Position numbers and translations under genes: made by a program | The notes under the pieces: generated by a model | The model's database searches: none | Told to the model about the DNA's origin: nothing | The model's input: only the letters and a program-made list of their open reading frames with translations | Source of the DNA: an uncultured Litoreibacter sp. | Lineage (GTDB): Bacteria > Pseudomonadota > Alphaproteobacteria > Rhodobacterales > Rhodobacteraceae | Length of the DNA stretch: 64,000 nucleotides | Direction of reading: 5' to 3' | Assembly (NCBI RefSeq): GCF_947487515.1 | Contig: NZ_CANKWO010000002.1 | Coordinates: forward strand, 62,001-126,000 | Part shown: positions 8,128 through 17,330 of the stretch, piece by piece | Layout: each line of letters opens with the position of its first letter | Position numbering within the stretch: the stretch's first letter is position 1

Positions 8128-9102
8128 ATGACACATTTTTTGACTGCAGAACAAACCTCTGCAGCATTAGAAATGAGCCCGTTGATTGATGCAATCGACG
8201 GGCTTTTTGAAACGGGCTGTGACATGCCGGTGCGGCACCACCACAGTTTTGACGTACCCGGTGAAGAGGCTGGCACGCTATTGGTGATGCCTGCGTGGCG
8301 ATCTGGTGATCATCTTGGCGTAAAGATGGTCAATGTGGTGCCTGGAAACGGTGCCCGTGGTCTACCTGCTATTGCAGGCGTATACATCCTTAGCTCTGCC
8401 AAAACAGGTGAACTTCAGGCGATAATGGATGGCGCAGAACTGACCGCGCGGCGCACGGCGGCCGCATCGGCATTGGCGGCTAAATATCTGTCGCGGCCGA
8501 ATGCCCGTCGTTTGCTGATTGTTGGTGCAGGGAAACTCTCGCTCAACCTGATCGAGGCGCATTCGGTGCATCGCCAATTTGATGTCATCGAAATCTGGGC
8601 GCGTCGCCTTGAGCAGGCCGAAGAAATTGCCGAAAAGGCGCGGGCTTTGGGGTTTACTGCCGTCGCCTGCACCGATTTAGAGGCCTCTGCACGGGAAGCA
8701 GATGTGATCTCCTGCTGCACGCTGTCACGTGAGCCACTGGTGCTTGGCGAATGGCTGAAACCCGGTACGCATCTGGACCTAATCGGAGCATTCAAATCAG
8801 ACATGCGTGAATGCGACGATGCTGCCATCGTGAACACGTCTGTCTTCGCAGATACTCGCGACGGGGTCTTCGCTGAAGGGGGCGATATTTTGCAGCCTTT
8901 GAAGGCAGGATTGATCTCTGAAGATCACGTGAAAGCCGATCTATACGATCTTTGTGGTGGCAATCACGCGGGACGTCGCGACGATCAGGAGATCACCGTT
9001 TTCAAATCCGTTGGCGCGGCGTTGGAGGATTTGGCAGGAGCAATGCTGGTCTACAAAAATTTAACTCGCAAAGACCGAAATGCGGTCTTGGTCAAACTGT
9101 AA
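8128..9102 (+). CDS. Ornithine cyclodeaminase / mu-crystallin family protein
   Basis: A 324-residue Rossmann-fold protein with the mu-crystallin/ornithine cyclodeaminase pattern: a substrate-binding KMVNV segment, LTARRTAAASALAAKYL, an NAD(P)-binding turn in LLIVGAGKLSLNLIEAH (GxGxxS-like) and HLDLIGAF. Family members convert ornithine to proline or reduce cyclic imino acids. Downstream of a ureohydrolase and RidA it may act on the amine product or an imine derived from it. The last 42 bases overlap the convergent ABC ATPase gene. Confidence 0.88.
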   Translation: MTHFLTAEQTSAALEMSPLIDAIDGLFETGCDMPVRHHHSFDVPGEEAGTLLVMPAWRSGDHLGVKMVNVVPGNGARGLPAIAGVYILSSAKTGELQAIMDGAELTARRTAAASALAAKYLSRPNARRLLIVGAGKLSLNLIEAHSVHRQFDVIEIWARRLEQAEEIAEKARALGFTAVACTDLEASAREADVISCCTLSREPLVLGEWLKPGTHLDLIGAFKSDMRECDDAAIVNTSVFADTRDGVFAEGGDILQPLKAGLISEDHVKADLYDLCGGNHAGRRDDQEITVFKSVGAALEDLAGAMLVYKNLTRKDRNAVLVKL

Positions 9103-10098
9103 CGACACCTGATCGCCAACTGTTGGCGATACCGCGCTCGATGCGCCTCGGACACGGATTTCATGCCCCTCAGCCTGCACTAGCCATTCGGTGACCGGTC
9201 CAAGATCGCGGGCGAAAGAAACGATACCCGTACCGCCGCTTTCGACTTTGCGTAGCGAAATCGCCTCTGATCGCACGGCGGCCTGAAGCGTGCTGCCTGG
9301 CGCATGTTCAACAGAAACGCCAGTGTCCACACCGAGCAGACCTAGCGTACTTTGGCTGGTTGAAACTGCGGGCAGTATATTTGCGGAGCCGATGAAATCC
9401 GCGACAAAAGGATTGACAGGTGACTGATAGACTTGGCTCGGAGGTGCCGCTTGCTGGATCACACCATCACTCAGAACAACCAGCTCATCTGCCAGCATCA
9501 TAGCTTCGGTCTGATCGTGTGTAACCAGCACCGTTGTCACCCCAAAGCTCTGTTGCAAGCGGCGCAATTCGATCTGCATATTGTCACGCAGTTTGGCGTC
9601 CAGTGCGGACAGCGGTTCATCAAGCAAAAATAGCTTTGGCTGGATCGCGAGCGCGCGCGCAATAGCGACCCGTTGACGCTGGCCACCAGACAGGGCCGAC
9701 ACCGGACGATCCGCGATATGGGGGAGTTCGATGACGTTCAAAAGTTCCTCGACGCGATCCTTTTGTTCAACGCGTGACGCTTTGCGAAGCTTCAGCCCAT
9801 AGGCGATGTTTTCAGCCACCGACATATGCGGAAACAGCGCAAGGGATTGAAACACCATACCAAACCCGCGTTTGTGCGGCGCAAGGTCTGTGATGTCAGC
9901 CCCGTCCAACAAAAGCTTGCCAGACGTTGCCTGTTCAAACCCCGCGATGATCCGCAGCAAGGTGGTCTTCCCGCAGCCTGACGGGCCAAGCAGACAAACG
10001 AAGGCGCCGCGATCAACCTTGAGATCGATATTGGACAGTGCTCGGACGTCGCCAAAGGACTTGGACACGCCTTCGATAGTGAGATGAGTTTCGCTCAT
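9061..10098 (-). CDS. potA-like: ABC transporter ATP-binding protein (polyamine type)
   Basis: A 345-residue importer ATPase of the PotA/FbpC class. The N-terminal nucleotide-binding domain has Walker A GPSGCGKTT, the Q-loop in VFQSLALFPHM, signature SALSGGQRQRVAIARA and Walker B LFLLDEPLSALD; the C-terminal third (from about residue 240) fits the TOBE regulatory fold. It is the last gene of a binding protein-permease-permease-ATPase operon. The 3' end overlaps the cyclodeaminase gene head-on, so the two operons may interfere in transcription. Confidence 0.93.
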   Translation of the reverse strand: MSETHLTIEGVSKSFGDVRALSNIDLKVDRGAFVCLLGPSGCGKTTLLRIIAGFEQATSGKLLLDGADITDLAPHKRGFGMVFQSLALFPHMSVAENIAYGLKLRKASRVEQKDRVEELLNVIELPHIADRPVSALSGGQRQRVAIARALAIQPKLFLLDEPLSALDAKLRDNMQIELRRLQQSFGVTTVLVTHDQTEAMMLADELVVLSDGVIQQAAPPSQVYQSPVNPFVADFIGSANILPAVSTSQSTLGLLGVDTGVSVEHAPGSTLQAAVRSEAISLRKVESGGTGIVSFARDLGPVTEWLVQAEGHEIRVRGASSAVSPTVGDQVSLQFDQDRISVFAS

Positions 10099-10111
10099 GG
10101 TAGCGACCCTT

Positions 10112-10954
10112 TCAGAAGAGGTTGCCTTTGCCCGCGATCAGCTTGTCCACAAGCACGATCAACAGCACATCGGCAGCGATAATGAAAACCGAGAGCGCGA
10201 GCGTGGAGGGATCCAGCGACGACACTGTTCGGCTGTACATCCAGATCGGCAGGGTACTGACGTCGATGGTGTACATAAAAAAGGTGATGGTGAACTCGTT
10301 GAAACTGATGATCAGGGCAAAGATCAGACCCGCAAGAATGCCCGCTTTCATCAAAGGAATAACAACGTCCCAAATGGCGCGCATCGGTGACGCCCCAAGC
10401 GAGATTGCCGCCTCTTCGAGTTCCACACTGATGCCGTTCATTGCGCTCAGACAGTTCCGCAGCACGAAAGGCAGAACCAGCGCGATATGCGGGATGACGA
10501 TCCGCCAGATGCCAAGTTCCAGCGCGAGGCTTTCTGCAATCAACAGGAATGCGATCCCGAGCATCACAAGTGGAAAGACCAAAGGCAGTGTGAACAAAAG
10601 TTCCATCCCTTCGCGCACCCGTCTTTGCCCCCGCGCCAGCGCATAGGCCAGCGGGATGCAAACGCCGGTCGCGACAACCATCACGATCAAGGCAACAACC
10701 AGACTGGTCACCATTGAATCGACCACGGATTGCGCGCTGGAAGAATCTTCGTTGGTGAATAGACGCGCAACTTCGCCGTACCAACGCAAAGAATAGCTAT
10801 CCGGCGGAAAGCCCGATGTTTCAGCGGCAGAGAATGACATGATGGTCACAACAACCACCGGAAGGGCAGAGACAAGAATGCCCAGAATTGCCAGAAGCAC
10901 AATTACGAAACGATAGCTGCCGCCACGGTCAGTCGGAAGTAAGCCAACGCGCAT
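10112..10954 (-). CDS. potC-like: ABC transporter permease (PotC-like)
   Basis: A 280-residue inner-membrane permease with six hydrophobic segments and the coupling (EAA) loop near residue 185, read as ELEEAAISLGASPMRAIWD. It pairs with the permease at 10958 to form the membrane channel of the importer. The gap to the upstream gene is three bases, indicating coupling. Confidence 0.92.
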   Translation of the reverse strand: MRVGLLPTDRGGSYRFVIVLLAILGILVSALPVVVVTIMSFSAAETSGFPPDSYSLRWYGEVARLFTNEDSSSAQSVVDSMVTSLVVALIVMVVATGVCIPLAYALARGQRRVREGMELLFTLPLVFPLVMLGIAFLLIAESLALELGIWRIVIPHIALVLPFVLRNCLSAMNGISVELEEAAISLGASPMRAIWDVVIPLMKAGILAGLIFALIISFNEFTITFFMYTIDVSTLPIWMYSRTVSSLDPSTLALSVFIIAADVLLIVLVDKLIAGKGNLF

Positions 10955-10957
10955 GGG

Positions 10958-11812
10958 TTATCCTTTCGTCTTCACAGTAGTGACCCGAACCAGCCACGCT
11001 GAAACGACAAGCACAAACAGTGTCAATAGGATCAGGATCATCCCGGCGGCAGCGGCCCCGGACCAGTTGAACAGCGGCGAAATCATATCGCGAATTGCCA
11101 CCCCCATCATCTGCACGCGCCGCCCGCCAAGCAGCAATGGAATGGCAAAGGCACTTGCATTGAAGGCAAAGACTATCGACGCGGCCCCGACAAGCGCGGG
11201 GCGCAGCAGTGGCAAACTTACATCGCGCAAAATGCGCCAGTTGCTGGCCCCAAGCGAGCTCGCCACCTCAAGATGTTCATTCGAAATACCCCGCACAGCG
11301 CTGACAATTGGGAAGACGGCAAGCGGCAGAGAAGTCTGAATCAACCCCAGCAAAACCCCTGTTTCATTAAACAACAAGAACAGCGGTCGCTCAATCAATC
11401 CCAACGATTTCAGGACAGTGTTCAAAGCCCCCGATGGGCCGAGGAGAAGGATCCAACCGTAGGCTTGTACAAGCAGATTCAGGATCAAGGGCAAAAGGAT
11501 TGTGACGGTCAGCAAACGCCGCGCAAAAGAGCCACGCAAGCTGGTCAGGAGGAAGGCCAAGGGAACGGCCATAAACATCACGACAACGGTTGCGATAAAG
11601 GCCAGTTTCAGTGTCAGCCAGACAGATCGCCCAAAGAAGGGCGTCATCAAATCTTGATAGGCGCGGATCGAGAACCCCTCGATGACGCCTTGCTCGGCTG
11701 AAAGCGAAAAGCGCAAAATGTATACGCAGGCCGCCAGAAAAGGGAGTATTGCGATGAAGGCAGGCGCCGCAAATGCGAGCGCCTGACCTTTGCTTAATGT
11801 GGTTGTGGACAC
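10958..11812 (-). CDS. potB-like: ABC transporter permease (PotB-like)
   Basis: A 284-residue permease with six predicted membrane helices and the coupling-loop motif EHLEVASSLGASNWRILRD. It follows the binding-protein gene by 21 bases. Together with 10112-10954 it fits the PotB/PotC-type heterodimer used by spermidine/putrescine and related importers. Confidence 0.92.
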   Translation of the reverse strand: MSTTTLSKGQALAFAAPAFIAILPFLAACVYILRFSLSAEQGVIEGFSIRAYQDLMTPFFGRSVWLTLKLAFIATVVVMFMAVPLAFLLTSLRGSFARRLLTVTILLPLILNLLVQAYGWILLLGPSGALNTVLKSLGLIERPLFLLFNETGVLLGLIQTSLPLAVFPIVSAVRGISNEHLEVASSLGASNWRILRDVSLPLLRPALVGAASIVFAFNASAFAIPLLLGGRRVQMMGVAIRDMISPLFNWSGAAAAGMILILLTLFVLVVSAWLVRVTTVKTKG

Positions 11813-11833
11813 GTGAGAGTTCCGCTTCCTGAC

Positions 11834-12919
11834 TTAGGAAAGTGTCTGTTGATACTTGGAAATCCACTGTTCGCGCACATCTGCAATAAAGGACTTGTCG
11901 TGTACCACGGCTTTGTCGCTCAGCTGCTCTGGCTTGATAATGAATGGGCTTGCTTTCGCCGCTTCGCTCATCTGCGCTTCTTGGTTGATGGGACCATTCA
12001 GGACGGCCTCGGCCATAACACCCTGCACTTTGGCATCCAGCGTGTAGTTGATGAAGGCATGTACGACATCATCTGCGCCCGGTTTGGATTTCGGCATGAT
12101 GGTGTACATCAGATCAGCAAAGAAACCCTCTTCGACATCATAGGTCGCGCCCATGTTAGATTGCTCAGGGTTAGCCAGTTCTTTGGCAAAGAAAGCAGGT
12201 GCGTAGACGCCACCAATGTCCAGCGCGTCAGAGCGGAAGAGCTCGGATAGCTGTGCAGGGTTTTCACCAAAGGTCAGAATATTGCGACGCAGCTCAGACA
12301 GCTTTGCAAAGGCTTCGTCCGCGTTGGTACCATCACCGCCCATCATCTTGCCTGTCGCAAAGATAGTATCCAAGGCGTCGGTCCAGGTTGCAGGCGGCAT
12401 GAACAGTCGGCCTGTGTGGTCTGCGTTCCACATTTCAGCATAGGATTTTGGCGGCTCTTTGAAAGTCTTTGTGTTGTAAATCAGACCACCAGTCCACAGC
12501 AGATAACCGATACCGTGGCCATCCGCACCTGTGCGGAAGCGCGGGTCAACTTTGGCAAGATTCGGCAATTGGTTGAGGTCTGGTTTCGCCAGCAATCCGT
12601 CCCCCGCCAGCTCAACCGCGCCAACGCCAGCGAGGGTGATCACATCGTATTGTGCCCGTCCGCCAGAAGCGCGCAGTTTGGCCACCATTTCAGAAGTTGA
12701 ACCCGTCCGATCAGCGATGACTTTCGCGCCGGTCATTTCTTCAAACGGCTTTGCGATGTTTTCCAAGATCGCTAGACCAGTGTTGTCAGACCAGGTCAGC
12801 AGGCGAATTTCTTTGCCTGAGAAGTTGCCGCTGGCAGATAGAATAGATGGGGCTGCCAAAGCCGCTGCTGCACCGGCGCTGGCCTTAAGAAGACCGCGTC
12901 TTGTTAGAGAGTATTTCAC
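11834..12919 (-). CDS. potD-like: Extracellular solute-binding protein, polyamine type, Tat-exported
   Basis: A 361-residue periplasmic binding protein starting at a GTG with AGGAG eight bases upstream. The N-terminus is a twin-arginine signal (SLTRRGLLKASAG followed by an Ala-rich core), so export in folded form by the Tat system is likely. The mature part shows the PotD/PotF pattern (EIRLLTWSDNTG; FEEMTGAKVIAD; YLLWTGGLIYNTKTF). It is the first gene of the transporter operon. The adjacent ureohydrolase operon suggests uptake of agmatine, a polyamine or a guanidino acid. Confidence 0.92.
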   Translation of the reverse strand: MKYSLTRRGLLKASAGAAAALAAPSILSASGNFSGKEIRLLTWSDNTGLAILENIAKPFEEMTGAKVIADRTGSTSEMVAKLRASGGRAQYDVITLAGVGAVELAGDGLLAKPDLNQLPNLAKVDPRFRTGADGHGIGYLLWTGGLIYNTKTFKEPPKSYAEMWNADHTGRLFMPPATWTDALDTIFATGKMMGGDGTNADEAFAKLSELRRNILTFGENPAQLSELFRSDALDIGGVYAPAFFAKELANPEQSNMGATYDVEEGFFADLMYTIMPKSKPGADDVVHAFINYTLDAKVQGVMAEAVLNGPINQEAQMSEAAKASPFIIKPEQLSDKAVVHDKSFIADVREQWISKYQQTLS

Positions 12920-13197
12920 GTCCGAAACTCCTGTTGGATTGCTGGATTCTTGTTTTCGACGCCATTCGAGAGTAAAAGTTAACTTGAAAAAACTGCAAAC
13001 AAACGAAGGTAACTTGCAGAAACGCGAAACCTTTATAGCGTGCCATTTTTCCTTGCGCGCCGATGTTTTTAGCTCACTTTTTGTGCGAAAAAAGAAAGGA
13101 ACACTCGATTCATGAGTATTCTGCGATCAAACTCATGTACCCGGTTTCGGTTCACTGGCCGCCATCATCATTCGAAGCTTTGCTCAATGTCGCCTAA

Positions 13198-13319
13198 GGG
13201 CTCTCTGCCGCCATTCGCCGCATTATGATCCGAGGTCCGCTTTGGATCGAAGCAGGCCCCTGCCCTGCCCCGCCTAGAATATTCCGGTTCCTTGGGGTTC
13301 GCGCAAGCGCGATAGGCCA
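13198..13319. repeat. 122-bp long repeat, copy A1
   Basis: Matches 19534-19655 in the same orientation over 122 bases without gaps and with about six differences. It begins GGGCTCTCTGCCGC and ends with the palindromic stretch GGGTTCGCGCAAGCGCGAT. It lies in the 523-base gap between the binding-protein gene and the DUF4123 gene; the rest of the gap has no convincing gene and further degenerate repeat fragments. Confidence 0.85.
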
Positions 13320-13442
13320 TTGCTTCACCGAGAGCGAACAGCGGCTTAGTCCCGCGATGCGTGATTTCTAGCGGGTCAGAATTTCGGCATTGCGGCTAAA
13401 GTTCGCTCTGACGCGCCGCATTGCAGCGTCGACCAAAATTTC

Positions 13443-14120
13443 TTGAAGCTGCGGCTGGCCTCAAGTAGCTTCGTGTTTTTATGCACTAACTGTCTCAAAA
13501 ATTCCCGATTCAGGTTCAATATATTGCACGATCAAATTTCAGACGTAGAAGAACCACGCGAAGCTGAATTCCGACTGCCACTCCACCATGTCATTCTTGA
13601 AGCCCTCGCACCTTTCGGATCTGAGCTTGCCCAAGACCCCACATGGCCAGAGGCCCTTTTGCCTGTTGCAACCAACGCAACGCTTTACGCACTTATTGAT
13701 GCTGCGCGACAGCCGTTTCTGGTTGAAACTCTTGGGGCCTCAAGTGCGAAGCATCGCTGCCTTTTTTCAGGTGATACCCAAACCGAACTTGAAGACGTAG
13801 CACCTTGGTTGGTCGCGCTTGATCCATCCGAAGTGTTCACCCGAAACCTTTTCACACAAAATGATGCGCAATTTCATCTTTGGGATCATTCCCCCGGCGT
13901 CCTTATTCGAAGCGACGCGTCCTTTGACCATATATGGCATTGGTGTCGTAAGTTATTATGGGTACGTGACAAATATGATAAACGGTTTTTTCTGCGCTGG
14001 TGGGACCCAAAGTGCTTTGAGATAACCTATCCAATTTTAAAGGGCTTAGACGCTCAACTGCGAAGGCGTGAATTTAAGGTTGAAGCAATCGTACCTCGTG
14101 CGTGGATGGCTCAAACATGA
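13443..14120 (+). CDS. DUF4123 T6SS effector adaptor, cassette 1
   Basis: A protein of up to 225 residues with the DUF4123 pattern: ATLYALIDAARQPF, CLFSGDTQTELEDVAPWLV, a segment aligning with the family's W-G-I-F-L-R-S region (SPGVLIRSDASFDHIWHW), LLWVRDKYDKRFFLRWWDP. DUF4123 proteins act in the cytoplasm as chaperone-adaptors that load a specific effector onto VgrG of the type VI secretion system. The start is uncertain: TTG at 13443 is the earliest, TTG at 13524 a shorter choice, and the conserved domain starts about 60 residues in. It overlaps the next gene by ATGA. No VgrG gene is in the window, so this is an orphan cassette. Confidence 0.85.
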   Translation: MKLRLASSSFVFLCTNCLKNSRFRFNILHDQISDVEEPREAEFRLPLHHVILEALAPFGSELAQDPTWPEALLPVATNATLYALIDAARQPFLVETLGASSAKHRCLFSGDTQTELEDVAPWLVALDPSEVFTRNLFTQNDAQFHLWDHSPGVLIRSDASFDHIWHWCRKLLWVRDKYDKRFFLRWWDPKCFEITYPILKGLDAQLRRREFKVEAIVPRAWMAQT

Positions 14121-14668
14121 CAGAATTCAGAGTAGATGTGGGCGCTGTCAAAGACGCCATGCGGGACAAGTTCGTAAATCAACTGAGTACCCTTTTTACA
14201 CCGTCACTCGGGCAGTTTCCGAAGCTAAACAGTGAAGAGCGCGTCAAACAGCATTTCACCCTTCTGATGCAACATGCCACCAAAAGCGGCTACTCACGGC
14301 GCAACCTTTGTGTGAAATATAGCTTTGTTGCAACGCACTTGGGGATGTTTTTCGACCATGACCCGTTGCTAGATGATTTACGCACAACTGCTCTGTGGCA
14401 GGAACCTACTGTGCATAAAATCGTCGGCCTCAACCGGATGTTTGATCATGTGGACCTTATGATTTCGGAAGGCCTGATCAACCGCAACAAAGGTTATGTC
14501 CCCGGCCTTATAGAAGCCTGCAAGATGCCGACAACGATGGCCCCTTTCGATGTTGTGATACAGGTCGCCCCGAAGCGGGCGAAAGCCTTCGGGCCAGAAA
14601 CAATGGAGCGCGCGTTTTCCGCCGGCATAGAGCAATGCAGAATGGACTTCAGGCTGCACGCCACGTGA
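14117..14668 (+). CDS. Unknown protein in T6SS cassette 1
   Basis: A 183-residue predicted helical protein without a recognised family, beginning at the ATG that overlaps the DUF4123 stop (ATGA). Its position between adaptor and effector, and its loose similarity to the 639-1055 protein, suggest an accessory function in effector handling. The gap after it (14669-14781) holds an inverted repeat at 14735-14757 (AGCCGT...ACGGCT) that could attenuate transcription into the effector gene. Confidence 0.7.
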   Translation: MTEFRVDVGAVKDAMRDKFVNQLSTLFTPSLGQFPKLNSEERVKQHFTLLMQHATKSGYSRRNLCVKYSFVATHLGMFFDHDPLLDDLRTTALWQEPTVHKIVGLNRMFDHVDLMISEGLINRNKGYVPGLIEACKMPTTMAPFDVVIQVAPKRAKAFGPETMERAFSAGIEQCRMDFRLHAT

Positions 14669-14781
14669 TGCCGCCATAGCCTGTCACTTTTTCGGTTATG
14701 GATTTTGGCTTGATCCGCTTTATCATTGGGTGCCAGCCGTTCTCGCACAGGACGGCTTGGCTGGATTAGGAGATAGATTAA

Positions 14782-16167
14782 ATGTCTAACACTGAAATCC
14801 CAGTCGCCGCGAATGACAGCCTTTGGGGCATCGCGCAAAACTGCGGCCTTCCCGGAGGCGGATCAGGCTGGCAGGCGATGAATGTCAAGCGCGGTGATAC
14901 CATCTATGATTTATCCGAAGACACCCTTCCCGGTGGCTTGCAGCCTGGCGATATCGCAATCATTCCAGAAGATGTGCCCCATAGCTGTGCTGCGGAAACG
15001 GATGAGATCGGTGCTGAACTTGCCGGAGAGGGAGCAGCCCCCGCATCTCAGGAAGGTGCCGCAGCCCAAGCCGCAGCCAATGGAGAAGCCGCCGCCGATC
15101 CCGATGCCGCAGCGGTCTGTAGCACCACAGTGATCTTCGTTCTCGATCCCGGTCATGGCGGACGTGCGGCCCGCGCCAACCTGTCGAATCCAAACCTGTT
15201 GGCTCCCTACACTGCGCAACTTGCGAACGGAGAGATAACGCAGGCGGAATATGATGCGATGTTCGACCTCGCCAGCTCGTCTTTCAACAACGCGATTGGT
15301 GCCATCAGCAACACACTTGAAAAGACAATGACCCACGCCCTTATTCCAGCAATACGCGATCGGATCGAAGCGCGCGCCGCCGAGATTGTCGAAAACGACC
15401 CGAACCTCGAAGCGATTGAAGTGCATCTCACCAAGACTGATGAATTCACGAACCTCAGCGGACGCGATAGGGCACATGTCGCTCGCGACTTGGCGGCTGA
15501 CTTCTTCTTTTGTGCCCATTTCAACGCTCACAGCCCTGTCACGCATGTCGAACTCGACATTCATCAGGTTCAAGGCACGGTCGATGGGAATCTCAACTTC
15601 GCCATTACGACTTTGAACGATCAAAACCTCGGCGGCACCTACCCGAAATCCGCGCGTTCTGCGAATGGTCGTCGGGGGCCGCTTACCATCCAGCGCCCGA
15701 TCGCTGATCACACCGAAGCTGTCAGACAGAACGCGACAAGCCTTGGTTCGTCTATCGCAACAGCAGTGGCCACGGCGCTTCAAACAGCCGAAAACTCCGC
15801 GCAAAATGTGACTGAGCAAACTGCTCTGCGAATGGGGCTCGCCAATATCAGTCCAGTACATCTTGGCAACAACGACCCTGCAACCAAGCAGATCGTTCCC
15901 GTTTATCTTGAAGGGGATTACATCAACATTCAATCTGGTGACCGACTTTGGAACAACGCTGATTACGAGGCAAATATTGGCGATGCGTTGACCCGCTGGG
16001 GTATTCCGCCAGAACCCGCTGCCGACCCCGAACGTGCGGCTTGGCGTACGCAGTACCTGCGCCGTGAAATGCCTGATCTGCCTGCTGGCCACGATATGTT
16101 TGCCGCCGCTGGCGAGGTGATCGGTGATACGCTTCTTGCCAATATGAATTTACGGATTTGCCAATGA
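14782..16167 (+). CDS. N-acetylmuramoyl-L-alanine amidase, probable T6SS peptidoglycan effector
   Basis: A 461-residue protein in three parts. Residues 5-65 are LysM-like (NDSLWGIAQNCGL; GDTIYDL; LQPGDIAIIP), residues 75-113 an Ala-rich linker, and from 115 an Amidase_3 zinc amidase. Likely zinc and catalytic residues are H125 in DPGHGG, E180 in NTLEKTM, H246 in FFCAHFNAH and E377 in VYLEGDYIN. It has no signal peptide although its substrate is periplasmic, and it sits behind a DUF4123 adaptor and directly before a secreted small protein. This is the expected layout for a type VI effector that cuts the stem peptide from peptidoglycan. AGGAG precedes the ATG. The inserted region at residues 135-185 is longer than in housekeeping amidases. 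Confidence 0.85.
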   Translation: MSNTEIPVAANDSLWGIAQNCGLPGGGSGWQAMNVKRGDTIYDLSEDTLPGGLQPGDIAIIPEDVPHSCAAETDEIGAELAGEGAAPASQEGAAAQAAANGEAAADPDAAAVCSTTVIFVLDPGHGGRAARANLSNPNLLAPYTAQLANGEITQAEYDAMFDLASSSFNNAIGAISNTLEKTMTHALIPAIRDRIEARAAEIVENDPNLEAIEVHLTKTDEFTNLSGRDRAHVARDLAADFFFCAHFNAHSPVTHVELDIHQVQGTVDGNLNFAITTLNDQNLGGTYPKSARSANGRRGPLTIQRPIADHTEAVRQNATSLGSSIATAVATALQTAENSAQNVTEQTALRMGLANISPVHLGNNDPATKQIVPVYLEGDYINIQSGDRLWNNADYEANIGDALTRWGIPPEPAADPERAAWRTQYLRREMPDLPAGHDMFAAAGEVIGDTLLANMNLRICQ

Positions 16168-16796
16168 TGCGCCTCTTGACCTTCATCGTGTGTCTCGCCG
16201 GCCCCGCCAGTGCCGACTGCAACAGCGTCGCTGGGGCATCTTTCAAGCTGGAGCGGGATCAGTCGATCCTCGAGATCAACCTTTTCCCCATCACAGCCGA
16301 CGCCAAAACGATCACATATGCGACTTGCCCCATCGTATCGCTTGAAACAGGAGACGAAGTGACCGACTGCCGCATTGGGGTTACGGATCGCGACGGTCAA
16401 CTCGTTTCAATCGCCCCCTTCGGGTCCTGCACTGCGGAAAACGAATGGACAGCGAACTGTCCTGATTTCACCGGCGAGGGCTTCACGGCTGGTAACCGCG
16501 CCAAACTGGAAAGCTTGCTCGCCGCTAAGAAACTGTCACATGACAATGGAGTTCGCCCTCAACCACTTGCCCAGCAGATCGAACGGGGCGGTGACGGGCT
16601 GCTGGAGACCTATCGCACCCATTATTTCGAGGTGGTGTCGACTTGCGAAGATTTAGCCGGTGAAGCACGAAAAATATGTGCCGCACTGCCGACGTCCTCT
16701 GCGCCTTACTTCGCCTTCGAGGCCATGGAGCGTACGACCGTCTGCATTCTCGGAGACGGCAAACTCCTCACAGCCTGCCGCAGCACTCGCCCCTAA
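16164..16796 (+). CDS. Secreted protein, probable immunity protein to the amidase
   Basis: A 210-residue protein starting at an ATG that overlaps the amidase stop (ATGA). It has a short typical Sec signal (MMRLLTFIVCLAGPASA) and at least eight cysteines in the mature part, which suggests disulfides in the periplasm. It has no recognised domain. Tight coupling to a peptidoglycan amidase and predicted periplasmic location make it the obvious immunity candidate, by analogy with the Tae/Tai pairs; this is inference from context. Confidence 0.75.
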   Translation: MMRLLTFIVCLAGPASADCNSVAGASFKLERDQSILEINLFPITADAKTITYATCPIVSLETGDEVTDCRIGVTDRDGQLVSIAPFGSCTAENEWTANCPDFTGEGFTAGNRAKLESLLAAKKLSHDNGVRPQPLAQQIERGGDGLLETYRTHYFEVVSTCEDLAGEARKICAALPTSSAPYFAFEAMERTTVCILGDGKLLTACRSTRP

Positions 16797-17330
16797 GCCC
16801 TGCCCAACCGGCCTTCGTCGATAAAATTCTGTTCAATGGACCAATGCCCGTCCCGAAGAAGCTGCCTTGTCGTGCCGACGATTGTGATGAAAGACCGCGT
16901 AAATAACGTCACGCCCACTTGGTACGCGCGCAGACAATTTTTTGGATGCGCGGACTTCTATGTACTGAATGCTGTGCTGTGCAAACTGCAGCGCTGCACC
17001 ACAATAGACGTACGCCCAAAGCGCAGCGATGGGCGGTTCTGAGCCCCAAGTGTAGATTTCGTAGGTATGAGCATCTAAAGTGCTGCAAGATGCGCGAATG
17101 TCCGCAATTTCAGGCCGCACTGCTGTATGTCAGTGGATAGACCAACGGCAACTATGGGCCGTCGGTGGCGGCGCGATCTGGATTTTCAGAGAGGATACTG
17201 CGAAGCGGAGAATGACAGCTCCGAGCCCGAAGTACCACATGCTGCATCAAGTACGAATGGCCGGTAATTTGATCCAAAAAGTAGGTAGGTTGTTATTCAC
17301 TGCCAAAACTGGTCAGATGCGTTTCGTTAC
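16797..17330. other. Non-coding stretch with degenerate repeats
   Basis: No supported gene in 534 bases. Repeat fragments are visible, for example GCCCAAAGCGCAGCGATGGG near 17020 and CAACGGCAACTATGGGCCG near 17145. No clear terminator or promoter is recognised. Confidence 0.5.

Noticed and set aside
10095-10784. 229-codon frame overlapping the PotC-like permease
   Set aside because: Arg/Cys-rich translation of the wrong frame of a membrane protein gene; the permease frame carries the coupling-loop motif.
14911-16092. 393-codon open frame on the minus strand opposite the amidase gene
   Set aside because: It is a shadow frame of the amidase coding sequence. The plus-strand protein has clear LysM and amidase motifs, a ribosome site and coupled neighbours; the minus frame has none.
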